This document shows, in pieces, positions 43,016 to 54,099 of a stretch of DNA of 64,000 nt (the stretch's first letter is position 1; every line of letters starts with the position of its first letter). The stretch is taken from assembly GCF_036711975.1 (NCBI RefSeq), contig NC_091968.1, positions 17,112,001 to 17,176,000 of the forward strand, written 5' to 3'. The translations under genes and the position numbers were made by a program. This DNA comes from Onthophagus taurus (lineage: Eukaryota; Arthropoda; Insecta; Coleoptera; Scarabaeidae). The notes beneath the pieces were generated by a model. It made no database searches, was not told the origin of the DNA, and saw only the letters and a list, made by a program, of their open reading frames with translations.

Positions 43016-44043
43016 TAGTCCAGGACATTTTAAAAAAAGTGAAAGACATAGCTAGTAGCATTTTTTAAAAGTAGCCCATTAGCAATGGATATCTTCAAAA
43101 AAGAACCTTTGAAACTTATTCAAGAGGTTCGGACACGTTGGAACAGCTAGTATTTAAAGGTGCAAAGGTACTACCAACATCACGGAAGGCTCCTCCGCCC
43201 CTAACAATTGATGATCTGATAATTTTGGGTGACATAAAAAAAATGTTAAGTTGTTTTGACGAGAAAAATTTCAGGTATTGTTTCAAATAAACAAAATTTA
43301 CATAATTTATTAATTGTTACAGGAAATAGCTATGTAATTGTGTCATCAATAATTCCAATAACATTTGGTATACAAAATTGTTTAAAACAATCTTTGCCAG
43401 TATTAGCAATGGAAGATGGGAAAACATTTTGTAGAAACCTATCTGAATCTGTTGGTAAAAGATTGGCTCTTTATGAACTGCGATCGGTATGCAGATTCGC
43501 AACAATTTTAAACCCACGTTTTAAAAAAGAAGCTTCAGCAGCGGCTGCACTTCTTGAGAGTGAAATGTGCAATCTTTCTTTAAGGGATGGAAATAACTCT
43601 ACATCTCAACTTATAAACGATATCCAATCCAACAGTGTGAGTATCAGCATTTCCAATCCAGTCCATACCTGTTTGGATTTTTACATCAAAGGTTGGACGA
43701 AAAAATTAAGTCGGTAACAACAGATTTAATGATCACTAAACGACAGTATTTAGAACGGCATAATGCCCCAGATAATACCGATTCCCTTGAATTTTGGAAG
43801 GTAATGATGAAATAATAATCATTAAATAACCTATTCATTTATTTGTTGTGTTATAGATAATACGGAACGAGTTACACCCTTTGCCGTGAACGCCAGGAAC
43901 GCCAAGTTTTTTGGCGTTCCTGCTTCTTTAGTGGACAGCGAACGAATTTCTAGTTCTACGGGGCTATTAATATCCGAACGGCGCTCTAGGTTGAAAACGG
44001 ATAAAATTAATAAGATTGTATTTTCAAATAAAAATGTATAATA

Positions 44044-44244
44044 ATAAAATAACCACTTTACTTTTATTTTTTAAATCAATATGTTTTTAATATATTTATT
44101 ATTTTTCTTTGACTATCGACAACTATCTATAATTATCGATAGTAAACTGATCATATATCGCAAATTTCGATAATTTTAGACCTCTAGTGTACCGGAAGTA
44201 GCCTACAACTTCGTTATTTTAAACGGAATGCTGCAATTTTTATT
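44044..44244. other. 3' flank of the second hAT gene
   Basis: Contains TATCGATAGT words near 44115-44145 like those at 39265, possibly subterminal repeats of the hAT element; ends not resolved. Confidence 0.3.
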
Positions 44245-44766
44245 GAATATTTGAATTGAAAAACAGGTTTTTTTTTAATCAAAAATCACATTACAAAATT
44301 CACTCAAACGCCTTGGAGAGCCGCAAAAATTCCGTCTTATTTTTTATATAGTGTTTGTACTTTTACAATAGAAAGATGCCCAAGTTTTTCCTGTTTCTAT
44401 ATTTTTCGGTATTCCAAACGTATATTGTCGTTTTACTCAGTGAATTAAGTTTACCTGAAAAAGGATATTTGAGGTACCAGCGCATTTTATTATTCTTGGA
44501 AAACTATCGGTTTTAGAACAAAGGATCTTCGCATAAAGGTTTGTCCCTTCCTTTTTTTACCTACTTGAACAATATTAAAATAAATACATTTCTTGTGGAC
44601 AAATGAAAAGGTTTTTTCCCGGAATGTTAAGAAAAAAGTGAGCATCATCAAAACCCGCACTGTACTGTAAGGGAAGGTTTCGTGGAGAGTAAGATTGCTA
44701 AAGTTATTTATTCGAGTTCCATATTCAGCGTTAAACAGTTGTTCACAAATTATATCTTGTAATATA

Positions 44767-46811
44767 CAGTATGTTCCCGGATTGAGTTACAAAGAGGAAA
44801 AGAATGTTTATTAGTAATTTTTCAAACTTATCTGAACATAAATATAACTATAAAAGTTAACTAATTATTCACATTTTTATGTAAAAATTGGACTTTTTTC
44901 TAAATTGAAAATTTTTCAAGTTCAATTTATGATATGTAACCATAGAAACCATAAAAGTTACAGCTTATGTTAGTGAGATTAAGTCTTTTCATGCGATATT
45001 AACCGTGAAAGAGAGAATTTATTTAGTACAGTGCTATAGTACTGGTGAATCATGTTTTCGTGTAGTTATACAAAAATTCCAGCAAAAATATTCGGACACA
45101 AGAAAATCTCATGTTGGGGCTCGCAAACTTATAAAAAAATTTTTGGAAATGGGTTCTGTGTTATCCATAAAGAAGCAGACAAAGAGACTAAATGATGAAG
45201 ACGCTGCTTCTCTAATAGCTTTTCAAGAAATGACATTGTTTCTTCCCAGCATTGTCGTTATTGGAGTGATGTAAATCCAATTAATCTTAAATTTTATACG
45301 GTCAGTCTACTTTCAGCAAGACAGTTGCCCAGTTTACCATTCACACATTGTGCCAAATGGTTAAATTTACAATTTCGTCAAAAATGGATTGGACGAAATG
45401 GTCCTATTTGATGGCCAGCACGTAGTCCCGATCTTACAATTATGGATTTTTATTTTTGGGGACGATTGAAACAAATTGTTTACAGTGAACCATTATAAGA
45501 TGATGTAGAAGATGATTATAGAAGATGTTAAATGTGTGCCGAATTAGGAGGTGATTTGTTTGAATGAGGATTTGTGCACTTACAAACAAATAATATTTAT
45601 TACTTACATAGTGTGTTATTACCTAAACTTACATTTAATAGTATATTAATCAACAAGCGTATAATGGCGGCTATTACCCACGAAGATGAAAGGTAATGAG
45701 TGGGTAACATCCATTATACGCAAGTTGAATACATACTATACTTTATCTACAACTATTTAATTTTGAAGAAAAAAAATTAAAAAAAGAAAAAAAAACTTGA
45801 TAAACATTTCAGACATACCTCAATATAAGAAAGTCATTTCTATTAATATTTTATTTTTTGATTAGTAGGCCCTGTCAGAACTGTGGAATAATGGCTTCAT
45901 TATTCAACACTTTGTTAGTCATGAGTAATGCGTGTCATTACCCGTCAAAAATCAAGTGTATAACGAATAGATAATTCAATAGTTGTAGATAATAGTTATT
46001 TATATTACAAGTGGGCTAGAAACATAATTACTGTACGAGTGTGAAGAATTGCACGACGTGGTCGTAGACCGAGTCGTGTAATCACACGAGTACTGTAATT
46101 ATGCTCTAGCCCCCGTGTGATATACAGCATTTTATCTACGACTGCTAAAAATTATTAAAAAATCAATTTCTTTAAAAAAGTCTATTTGACATTTATAAAA
46201 ATATTTTGAAATGATTGTTGACAATTTTGAATTGTCAGTTTCAACAACATGTTTACTCATCTGGAATAAGTGTTTCGAAATGTAAAAACATAACAATTAA
46301 TGTTTATAATAAATAGTATTGTTTCTCTGTAAGTAGATAGCACGTTTTCTTTTGTATTGTTGCTCGTTTCAATAAATTAAGTCTGTTCTGATTAGGCTAA
46401 AAATGCGTTACGTAATGAAACCTGTGGGGCAATGTACTTCATTACGTAACTCAAATCACCTCAAATGAGTGCGGTAATGATGACATCCAAGCAGTCGTAG
46501 ATAAAATATATTATTCAATTAGCCATATTTTAATTTGATTTGTCCGTATATTTTTCACTAACATATGTTGTAACTTTTATGGTTTCTGTGGTTACATATC
46601 GTAAATTGAACTTGAAAAATTTTTAATTTAGGAAAAGTCTAATTTTTACATAAAAATGGGAATAATTAGTTAACTTCTATAGTTAGAATATAAAGTTCGT
46701 GCGATTTAGTGGCTTGAACATATCCGACGCATTATTTATGTTGAGATGAGTTTGAAAAATCAGTAATAAAAATTTTTTTTCATCTTTGTAACTCGATCCG
46801 AGGACATACTG
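44767..46811 (+). mobile_element. Decayed DD41D-like mariner nested in the 4.6-kb element
   Basis: Ends CAGTATGTYCYCGGATYGAG and reverse complement with TA on both sides (44765-44766, 46812-46813). Arms are ~230 bp. Inside: transposase remnant 45005-45520 and a stretch (45560-46500) of stacked small inverted repeats, probably MITEs, e.g. GCGTATAATG..CATTATACGC at 45657-45722. Confidence 0.75.
45005..45520 (+). pseudogene. Mariner transposase remnant (DD41D-like)
   Basis: N-terminal helix-turn-helix: KERIYLVQCYSTGESC and RKLIKKFLEMGSVLS. After a deletion: VYFQQDSCPVYHSH with the second Asp, QKWIGRNGPI, RSPDLTIMDFYFWGRLKQ with the third. Spacing between the last two Asp is about 41 residues. 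First Asp region is deleted and stops are present. Confidence 0.75.
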
Positions 46812-46838
46812 TAGTTTAATTGTATACTTGATTATAAA

Positions 46839-48725
46839 ATGAGTAAAAGACAACGAAATTTTGAGTGTGAAAACGACCCCCTTAATTTCTGTTATCTGTG
46901 TGGTGAATATGTTGTCAAGAAAAACATGCGTAAATTTACTAATTCGGTACAAGAAAATTATCTCCAATACTTTGGAATAGCAGCTGAGAATCTTCAAGAA
47001 CAATGGACACCAAGTTTTTTGTCTTAATTGCCATATAAATCTTAGTGGGTGGGCTTCCGGCGCGCTAGGGTATGTATTTCATGTTAAAAATACTTTATAG
47101 TTTATAACTTTTTTTAACGTTATTCGGTACATCAAATTTGGCGTACCAATGATTTGGAAAGAACCACTTTATCATACAACCGACTGCCACTTTTGCCTAA
47201 GTAAACAAACCGGAATTGGAAAAAATATGCGATGGGTTCATGCAAATGTCTGTCACATTTCCAGTTCCGCATTCAGATACACTTTCCATCCCCAACTGCT
47301 CTGATTTATCTCAGTCCCAAACTTCCATTATATCTCAGTCCTCAGGTACTGATACGTCAGATTTCTAAAGTGATTTAACTGAACGTTAAGGACAGCATCT
47401 TCTAACACAGGAAGAACTGAATGATTTTCTGAGAGACTAGGAGCTTTCAAAGGAGAAAGCAGAATAACATGCATCTCGTATGAAGCAATATCACGTTTTG
47501 GATACGAGTGTTATTATTTATTTATAGCAATAAAAGTAGTTTGAAAGCAGTTCTCTTGCATAATGAAAATGAGAAACCATCAATTCCGATCGCGCATGCT
47601 GTAAATAACAAAGAATCGTACGAAACAATGGTTAAACTATTAAAATCTCTTAATTACGAAGACCATGAATGGACAGTTTGTGCCGATTTAAAAGTCACAG
47701 GCATGTTGTATGGTTTACAAAGCGGCTATACGAAATATTGTTGTTTCCTTTGTCTTTGGGACAGTCGCGCAAGAGAACACCATTATAAGAGGAAGCAATG
47801 GCCTGAAAAAAAAAGCCACACCCTGGGCGAGGGCAACATTAAATACTTGCCTCTTATTAAAAAAGAAAATATCCTTCTATCACCATTACATATTAAACTT
47901 GGACTCTTTAAGAATTTTGTGAAAGCGCTGGATATAGAAGGCCAAGCGTTTGCTTATTTAAGAACCTTATTTGAAAATCTTTCATTCGCAAAAATCAAGA
48001 AAGGTGTTTTCAACGGTCCACAAATAAAAAAACTTTTAAAAGATGACAAATTTCAAAGCTATTTATCATCCGTTGAAGCTGCAGCCTGGAATTCGTTTCA
48101 ATTAATTGTTTCTGATTTTGTTGGAAACAATAAAAGCCCGAATTACCAGACAATTATTGAAAATTTGCTTCAGAATTATGCAAAAATGGGTATGGATCAT
48201 TAGTATTATTATTCTGGATATCCGGTAAAGTACCGGCATGCCAGCAGGTTCCGAGTTAATAGACATTTAGATTCAGAATAAAAAAACAATGAAGGAATGA
48301 CACGTTTTTTATTCTAAATTTAATTTCGATGTACATTTCAAAAGCTACGGGGATGCAGGCAGCTTACAAATACACGTTATTATTAAATTCATTTTTTACA
48401 GTCACACTTAAATTTCTTCCCGGAGAATCTTGGTGACGTAAGTGACGAACATGGCGAAAGGTTCCACCAACAAATGAAGAACATTGAGCGGCGTTATCAG
48501 GGAATTTGGGATGAAAGAACGATGGGAGACTATATCTGGTTCCTCATAAGAGAGACGGATTCTCAAAGAAACAGAAGTTATTTCAGGGCAAAGTTATTTC
48601 TGAGAATTGTGCATACTATTTTATTAGTACCTAAATGTTACAATCAAAATAAACTGAATGAATCACTGTTGTTTTTTGGGAAAATTACAGAAATAGAAAA
48701 AGCTGGATGTTGGCTTTGGTCGTAA
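46839..48725 (+). pseudogene. Uncharacterised multi-copy insect gene family member (likely transposon-borne)
   Basis: Ordered blocks: FCYLCGEYVV with a second Cys cluster implied (46880; zinc-binding-like), VPMIWKEPLYHTTDCHFC (47140), PVPHSDTL (47265), SSLKAVLLHNENEKPSIPIA (47530), HEWTVCADLKVTGMLYGLQ (47660), KYCCFLCLWDSRAREHHYKR (47730), LPLIKKENILLSPLHIKLGL (47850), VFNGPQIKKLL (48005), AAAWNSF (48080), and after a likely intron (acceptor TTTTTTACAG at ~48400) DEHGERFHQ and ERRYQGIWDERTMGDYIW (48440-48530). Frame breaks occur in the first third. I recall the same blocks in many unnamed insect and Hydra proteins; function unknown. The conserved DEHGERFHQ could hold an acidic catalytic residue, but that is speculation. 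Confidence 0.7.
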
Positions 48726-48929
48726 ATACTGTCTTCCTATTGTAAAAGTACAAACTGTATGTAAAAAATAAAACGGAATTTTTACGGTTCTCTTTTTGCG
48801 AGTGAATTTTGGATTGTAATTTTTGATTAAACAAAACTGTTAATCAATTCAAATATCAAACCAAACTACATAAGAAAAATACAGTGGCGTCAAATGTACA
48901 TTTTATGAATTTTTTTTGTAGACTAGTGT

Positions 48930-49096
48930 ATTCCTAGAGATGCCATCTTGGATGACTAAGATTGAAGAATAATTTCAAACTTCTACTGGAACCAGAATGC
49001 GTGTATGAAACTTGGTGGAGATCAAACGAAGAAAGGAAAGATATTACGTAGAGTTAGGCAAGGCTGTATTCTCTCACTGTTAATATTCAATAATGT
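48930..49096 (+). pseudogene. LINE RT fragment (RTE-like)
   Basis: Reads LYWNQNACMKLGG and RRVRQGCILSPLL, the RT block before YADD. It is cut at 49097 by the nonautonomous hAT element. Confidence 0.55.
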
Positions 49097-49104
49097 CTGG
49101 AGAC

Positions 49105-50517
49105 CAGACTAGAGCTACTTGCAGTGAAAATGTACTGCAAGTAAAGTATTGAGTACTTTTTTACTGTAAGTAGTTTACTGACAGTACTTTCAAATTGTAG
49201 GTACTTAATACTTGTACTTTCAGTATTTAGCTTAAAATGTACTGGATACCTGTTACTTGCTTGGCATAAGAAGTACTTGAGGAACTATTTGTTTACTCCA
49301 AATAGTATATCTACTTCCCGTACTTTCAATAGTAAGTAAAATAACAATTTTTTAAGGTTTTTTTATACCTAACATTTATCATCATACGTATATTAGTTAT
49401 ATACTTAACAGTGATAGTTTATACTTTATCATTAACCATTCAATATTCACCATTCGATTCATTCCTAATTCCCATCCCATCTCTTTACTATTTCAAAATT
49501 TAAATTATGTAAAATAATTCGCAGTTTGTATTTTTGACGTTTCAATGCGTTTTGATAGTTGCGGTCAGATAAACATGTTTAATCTTGTAAGGTATTGACG
49601 ACTGGCCGGCGCAGCGACGACGCGAGTCGGTTATTTCAAATTAGTGAAGCTCATGAGTGCGGGAAGTTAGCCCCCCATTTTTTGATTTTTAAATGTTTTA
49701 TTGTTGTTCTAGATTGTTCTAGTGTTGTTGTACATTGTTCCAAAGCGGCGAATCGAAAAAATAAAAACTCCGCGAGAAAACCGAAAAAACGGGTTTTTTG
49801 ACTAGCCCCCCATTTTTGGAAAAATCTAATTTTCTTTGTTGTTCTGGGTTGTTCTAGTTATTGTTCTAGAAAATTAAAATTATGGGATACAGCATTACGA
49901 AGTTATAACTAAAAATAGGTTTGGCCGCCGAAATGTCTAGTTGATTGCTGTGACCATAGCTTTTCTATTATCAATTCCATATTACAAATATATACTTATT
50001 ATAGCAAACGCAATCTGGAACAGCTAATATTTTCACTAGAACAACTCTATAAAGAACACTTTACTCTTTGAAAATTAAAATTTTTGGAAGTTTCAGTTAG
50101 TAATGCATAGAACAATTATGTGGTTTACTTACCTTACTTGACACAATTTCAAATGCTTCGATAGTACCGTGCTAATACAGTGCAACGAAGCATAAAGTTT
50201 GGTTGGTATATTAATTATACTTTTTTGGTTTTACAGTACCACTACATTTATTTACTGCAAGTAATTTATGTACTGGAAGTAGTTTTAAGCTGTTTAGAGT
50301 ACATTTATTTACTCTAAATAACTAAAATAATTGGAGTTCTTAAACGAGTAATTACTTTGTACTGGGTATTTGAAATTTTAGTTTCAAGTAAAATTACTTA
50401 TTACTTCAAGTACTTTTTAAAAATACTTGTTACTTATTACTTGGAGTAAAAATAATTTAAAGCGCTACTTGTACTGGTTACTGGGAGTACTTTTCCTTTG
50501 TACTTGTAACAGCTCTG
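49105..50517. mobile_element. Nonautonomous hAT element rich in GTACTT motifs
   Basis: Ends CAGACTAGAGCTACTTG and (reverse) CAGAGCTGTTACAAGTAC; flanks CTGGAGAC (49097-49104) and CTGGAAAC (50518-50525) agree at 7 of 8 bases, a hAT-type TSD. Both ends (49120-49340, 50220-50510) are packed with GTACTT/AAGTAC words that could serve as subterminal transposase sites. The centre has no coding motif. Confidence 0.7.
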
Positions 50518-50525
50518 CTGGAAAC

Positions 50526-50999
50526 CCACTCAGAATTTATAAAAATGCGATGATTACAGTGGGCGAAAAATAGGTTGACAAAGAGGATCTTGGATAGCTG
50601 AATGCAGAGGACAAAACCAGTAAGAATCTGATAATGGAGTGGGATCCTGGAAACTATGCGAGGATTTAATATAGAACGATCTTCGAGGTATTCGAGAGTG
50701 GGGAAGTACAGTAGAAGATAAATAAGTGTAGAGGCAGAAAATAAAAGAGGTCAAGGCTCAGTTTATGCTGTAGTGCCATATGAACAAGAAGAAGACGTTA
50801 ATAACAACTGGTACAATTAAGTAAATTTTAAAAATCTTAAAGAAAAAAACTGTACTTAATTCTTTAGTGTTCATTAAAATAACATAGATCTATAATTAAA
50901 ATTGGCATATTCGAAAAACATTTAACATTTTTTCTAAATACATTATATTGTTCATTAAACTATTTTGTTTGGTCTCTTGACCTGAAAGCTTTATCTACA
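50526..50999. other. Unassigned spacer
   Basis: May include more of the LINE interrupted at 49097, but no RT motif is clear. Confidence 0.35.
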
Positions 51000-52030
51000 A
51001 TTCAATGTAAGAGACGGAGTTGTGACTTGGTGGTGAAAAATATAGCAAAACACCCGCAGATAGATGTTCTCGGTGTGATTACAAGTTTGAAACCTAGAAA
51101 AGTCCCTGGTTATCATTTCATCACAGGGAAAATATTGAAGCAAATACCTGATATGGTAATCAAGTTCATTACCTACAGTTTTAATGCCATCCATTGCTTT
51201 ACAATGGATAATTGCTGAGGAATTATGAGAAATTGTCCAAACTAGAGAACTAATGAACAGGTATATAGACTCGTCAAAACAGCGAGAGATGCATTCGAAA
51301 GAAAAAAGTTACTGTACGGCGGTATTCTTGGATATCTCGCAGGATTTCGATAATGTCTGCACCTATCCAAGCAGGAGTCCCACAGAGCAGCGTTTTGGGT
51401 CTGACATTATACTTCATATACTGCAAACTATCTTGGTGTCACATGGGGATCCCTAAAGTACTTCTTTCCATCTTCAATAGCATTCATTTAAACTTGCAGA
51501 ATGGATTAAACAATGGAAAACTACAAAAAGTTACTCAGGTCACATTAAACCGAGAGACGTGTCCACAAGTAAGACTAAAAAATATTCCTCTCCTAATTCA
51601 AACTGAAACTAAATTCTTATGAATCCATTTCGACAACCATAATTTAACCTGGGGAAAACACATTTGGTCCAAGAGGCTTCTATTGGGACACATATATCGA
51701 AAAATATATTGGTATATGACAAGGCAGTCATACCTTAATGTAGGAATTAAATTGCTTCTGTACCACTCCATCCCAAAACCTATATGGACGTATGGTGTGC
51801 ACGTCTGGGGGACTACCAGCAAGAGCCATATACAAAAAAATACAACGTTTTCAGTCGAAAGTGCTACGACAAATAGTTAACCATAAGTGAACCATGATGA
51901 CTTGGATATACCATACCTTACTTGGTTACGGATCATCTCACACCTACACCTACTGGCCCGAAATATGACAGAAGAATTAACATTAATACGTCATGTATAT
52001 CACAGTATGCTGGGTGGCCATCACTGTGTT
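51000..52030 (+). pseudogene. Jockey-like LINE RT, heavily decayed
   Basis: Blocks: SLKPRKVPGYHFITGKIL (~51090), FITYSFNAIHCF (~51165), AVFLDISQDFDNV with first Asp (~51320), AGVPQSSVLG (~51370), IWTYGVHVWG (~51785) and IQRFQSKVLRQIVN (~51840). Large internal losses; the YADD box is absent. Confidence 0.65.
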
Positions 52031-52089
52031 ACTTTGTCTTTGTTATAATTATTGTTTATTGTTATTTTTGTAACAGATGACCTTAATAA

Positions 52090-52500
52090 AAGTAATAGAG
52101 ATAATTAATCATCGCTTTAATAAATTTAGCTATCTCTGGTTCGTAACATAGAAGATACAACTTGAGGTTGTAACTGCGACGCCAAACACTGTTGTCATTA
52201 ATATCACCATATACTCTTCTAAGCATTTTTCCTTCAAATCTCCTTAGTGCCTCTTGGTCGTTCTGTACTAAGATCCATGTTTCCTACCCATAGGTACTGG
52301 TACTATTAACGTTCATTCCTGGTTTATCTTCTCCATCTCCGTTTTCAACCTTGTAAATGTCTGCTTCACCTCGTTATCTGTTCTTCTTATAATATCTATG
52401 TCGTTCGAGAATGCGTTGTTGAATATTGTTCCATATGTTCGGAGTCCTGCATCTCTGACTATCCGTCTCCTTGAATTCTTACTTTACAGGGAACCTTCCT
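52090..52500 (-). pseudogene. LINE RT C-terminal fragment
   Basis: Minus-strand words NDQEALRRFEGKMLRRVYGD-like (~52260), DINDNSVWRR (~52180) and, upstream, GLRTYGTIFNNAFSNDIDII and NEVKQTFTRLKTEMEKI (~52440-52340) match the end of RTE-like RTs. Frames are broken. Confidence 0.55.
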
Positions 52501-52744
52501 GAGTGTAAATGTATCATTACTATCAAATGAGCAGGTATATTGAACTACGACATTGTCTCGAATATTAAGGAGTTTCAATTAAGGAATTGGATTCAAACAT
52601 TGAACTGATTTAGATTGAAATTAAGTTTTATTAAATTAAACATACATTAACTTTATGCTTTTATTAAGTTAAGGTTTATTTTGTAGAAGTGATACCTGAG
52701 TTTTGTAACAGTATAATAACTTTTCACTGTCTATTTGTTTCTTT
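52501..52744. other. 3' flank of the truncated LDLa gene
   Basis: No feature beyond AT-rich sequence. Confidence 0.4.
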
Positions 52745-53765
52745 TTATTGTTTATTTAATACAAATAAAAGGGTGTTTAAGTAAAACCCAAGAAACTTTC
52801 CACTGATATTGGTAAAGGAATGTTGACCATTCCGTGGATATTTTGGAATACAATCGCTGTTCAAAATAAAGAAAGATTAAATAAAAATAACTGTGTAAGA
52901 TTAGAAACATATTCATGCCTTGGTACAGAAGGGTCTGTAGATGGAGTAGTTCCATCACATTCAAATTCATCGGAACCATCGGCACATTCTTTGGTACCAT
53001 TGCAACGTGCATTTTTATCTATGCAAGCACCGTAATTGCATTTTAGTAAGAAAGATGGGCAAGGGATATCTTTGCATAGTTTATTTGTTTCATCCGAACC
53101 ATCTTTACAGTCTTTTCGACCATCGCATGCAAGATAAGCGTTTATGTAATCATTATTTTGGCAATGGAATGTATATTTAAAACTGAAAAGAAAAAGAATT
53201 GAAGCATCAGACAAACAAAAAGCTATAAAAAATAAACCATTATAGTAATTTTAAAAGTTGTTTTTACCTGAAAGGTGAAATATTAGTTGAACAAAGGTCT
53301 CCATTTTCATCAGAATTATCAGCACAATCTTTAATCCCATCACATATTTTTTCTCTTGTTATACAAGCTCCGTAACCGCATTTAAATAAATATGGAGGAC
53401 ACCTAAGAAAAATTCTTTGTTAAAAATATACATTTTTCTTTAAATTGATTAACTAACAAAAACGAAGAACAACGATTTTCGGTTTCATCTGAACCGTCCG
53501 TGCAATCAGATATGCCATCGCAGATATTTTCCACAAGAATACAGGTTCCATCACCGCAGGAGAATCTTTAATATTAAAAAAGGAAATTACATTAATTTAT
53601 AGCGAGCAGGTGTTCATTTGAGATTTGTGAATTTGTTTTAAACGTTTTAAACGGAGTATATAAAAGTTGAAGATACATACCCACACTCTTCCCTTTTTGC
53701 TCTTTCCAAAGTTGAGTTATAACTTGGAAATCTCCGAAAATTATGGGCCTCCAAAAACGAAACAA
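52745..53765 (-). CDS. Truncated paralogue of the modular protease: four LDLa domains without protease
   Basis: Exons 53765-53681, 53565-53458, 53402-53268, 53182-52919, 52856-52745; the same sizes and phases as the first exons of the 25.8-kb gene (85, 108, 135 bp identical in length). N-terminal stretch [20 protein letters not shown] aligns with its partner. LDLa boxes: [52 protein letters not shown]; six Cys in each. The fifth exon begins like sushi ([12 protein letters not shown]) but diverges, reaching TAA at 52747-52745 with an AATAAA in the same place. The donor after LDLa4 is GC (CAAG|GCATGA) where the paralogue has GT. Predicted ~233 residues plus an unseen first exon. It could be a secreted binding module, an alternative 5' cassette, or a pseudogene. 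Confidence 0.75.
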
Positions 53766-53908
53766 CTATCAAAATAAAACGATGTAATAAAAATTAATAA
53801 TTTAGAATAAATAAAATTTTACGAAACAAAAAAAATGCATAATGAGGATTTCCGCAGAGAAAACCAAAACATTATTGAAGTCTAGGAGACATACAGATGA
53901 ACCTTGGT

Positions 53909-54094
53909 TTAGATCATCATACCTTTTGCAATAAAAGTTTTATGAGTACCAAAACGAAAATAACAAATATAACAATAAGAGCAATCTGCGAAGCAACTTG
54001 CCATGACAACTTCAATTCTGACAAAGATAAAGAATATTTCTGCTTTGTAACATATTTGAAATGTTATGTTACGTTGCTCCCATAAAAAGGTCAT
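53909..54094 (-). other. Possible upstream exon with hydrophobic segment (uncertain)
   Basis: Minus strand ~54060-53923 ends in AAAAG|GTATGA, a good donor 150 bp upstream of the first exon of the LDLa paralogue. One frame gives a very hydrophobic helix (ALIVIFVIFVLVLIKLLL) but in the wrong exit phase; another (starting MASCFADCSY) has the right phase but no clear signal peptide. A frameshift or chance ORF are both possible. Confidence 0.25.
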
Positions 54095-54099
54095 AAAAA

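Larger units (their letters stand above)
39691..44043 (+). pseudogene. Second hAT (ZBED1/Ac-like) transposase gene, split by two insertions
   Basis: Pieces in order: HLKRFHP (half BED finger, ~39950), Ser-rich linker, MITSDFQPFTIVRDVGF and LDPRYKLP (~40180-40260), first Asp in GITSDSWTS (~40370), EWQISHKVTYIVTNNCS (~40650), HLPCYADTHNLVAQENLKLL (~40740-40795), VRTRWNS (~43130), SVCRFATILNPRFKKE (~43490), YLERHNAP..LEFWK (~43750), then after an apparent intron (GTAATG..TTATAG) VPASLVDSERISS to a stop near 44040. The second catalytic Asp is Asn (TNN), the Cys half of the BED finger is gone, and there are shifts. Insertions: MITE 40520-40631 and Penelope element 40826-43015. Confidence 0.85.
44245..48860 (+). 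mobile_element. 4.6-kb TIR element carrying an uncharacterised gene family
   Basis: Inverted repeats of ~155 bp: left 44245-44405, right 48722-48860. Shared words: ATATTTGAATTGA, AAATTCACTC, AAAATTCCGT and GTTTGTACTTTTACAATA. Between them lie a nested DD41D mariner (44767-46811) and a gene (46839-48725) of the family also found at 12320-12800. Right-hand coding ends only a few bases before the TIR, which argues that the gene belongs to the element. TSD not found. Confidence 0.65.

Noticed and set aside
52752..53012. 86-codon minus-strand ORF overlapping the LDLa exon
   Set aside because: Wrong frame relative to the Cys-rich LDLa frame; it crosses an intron.
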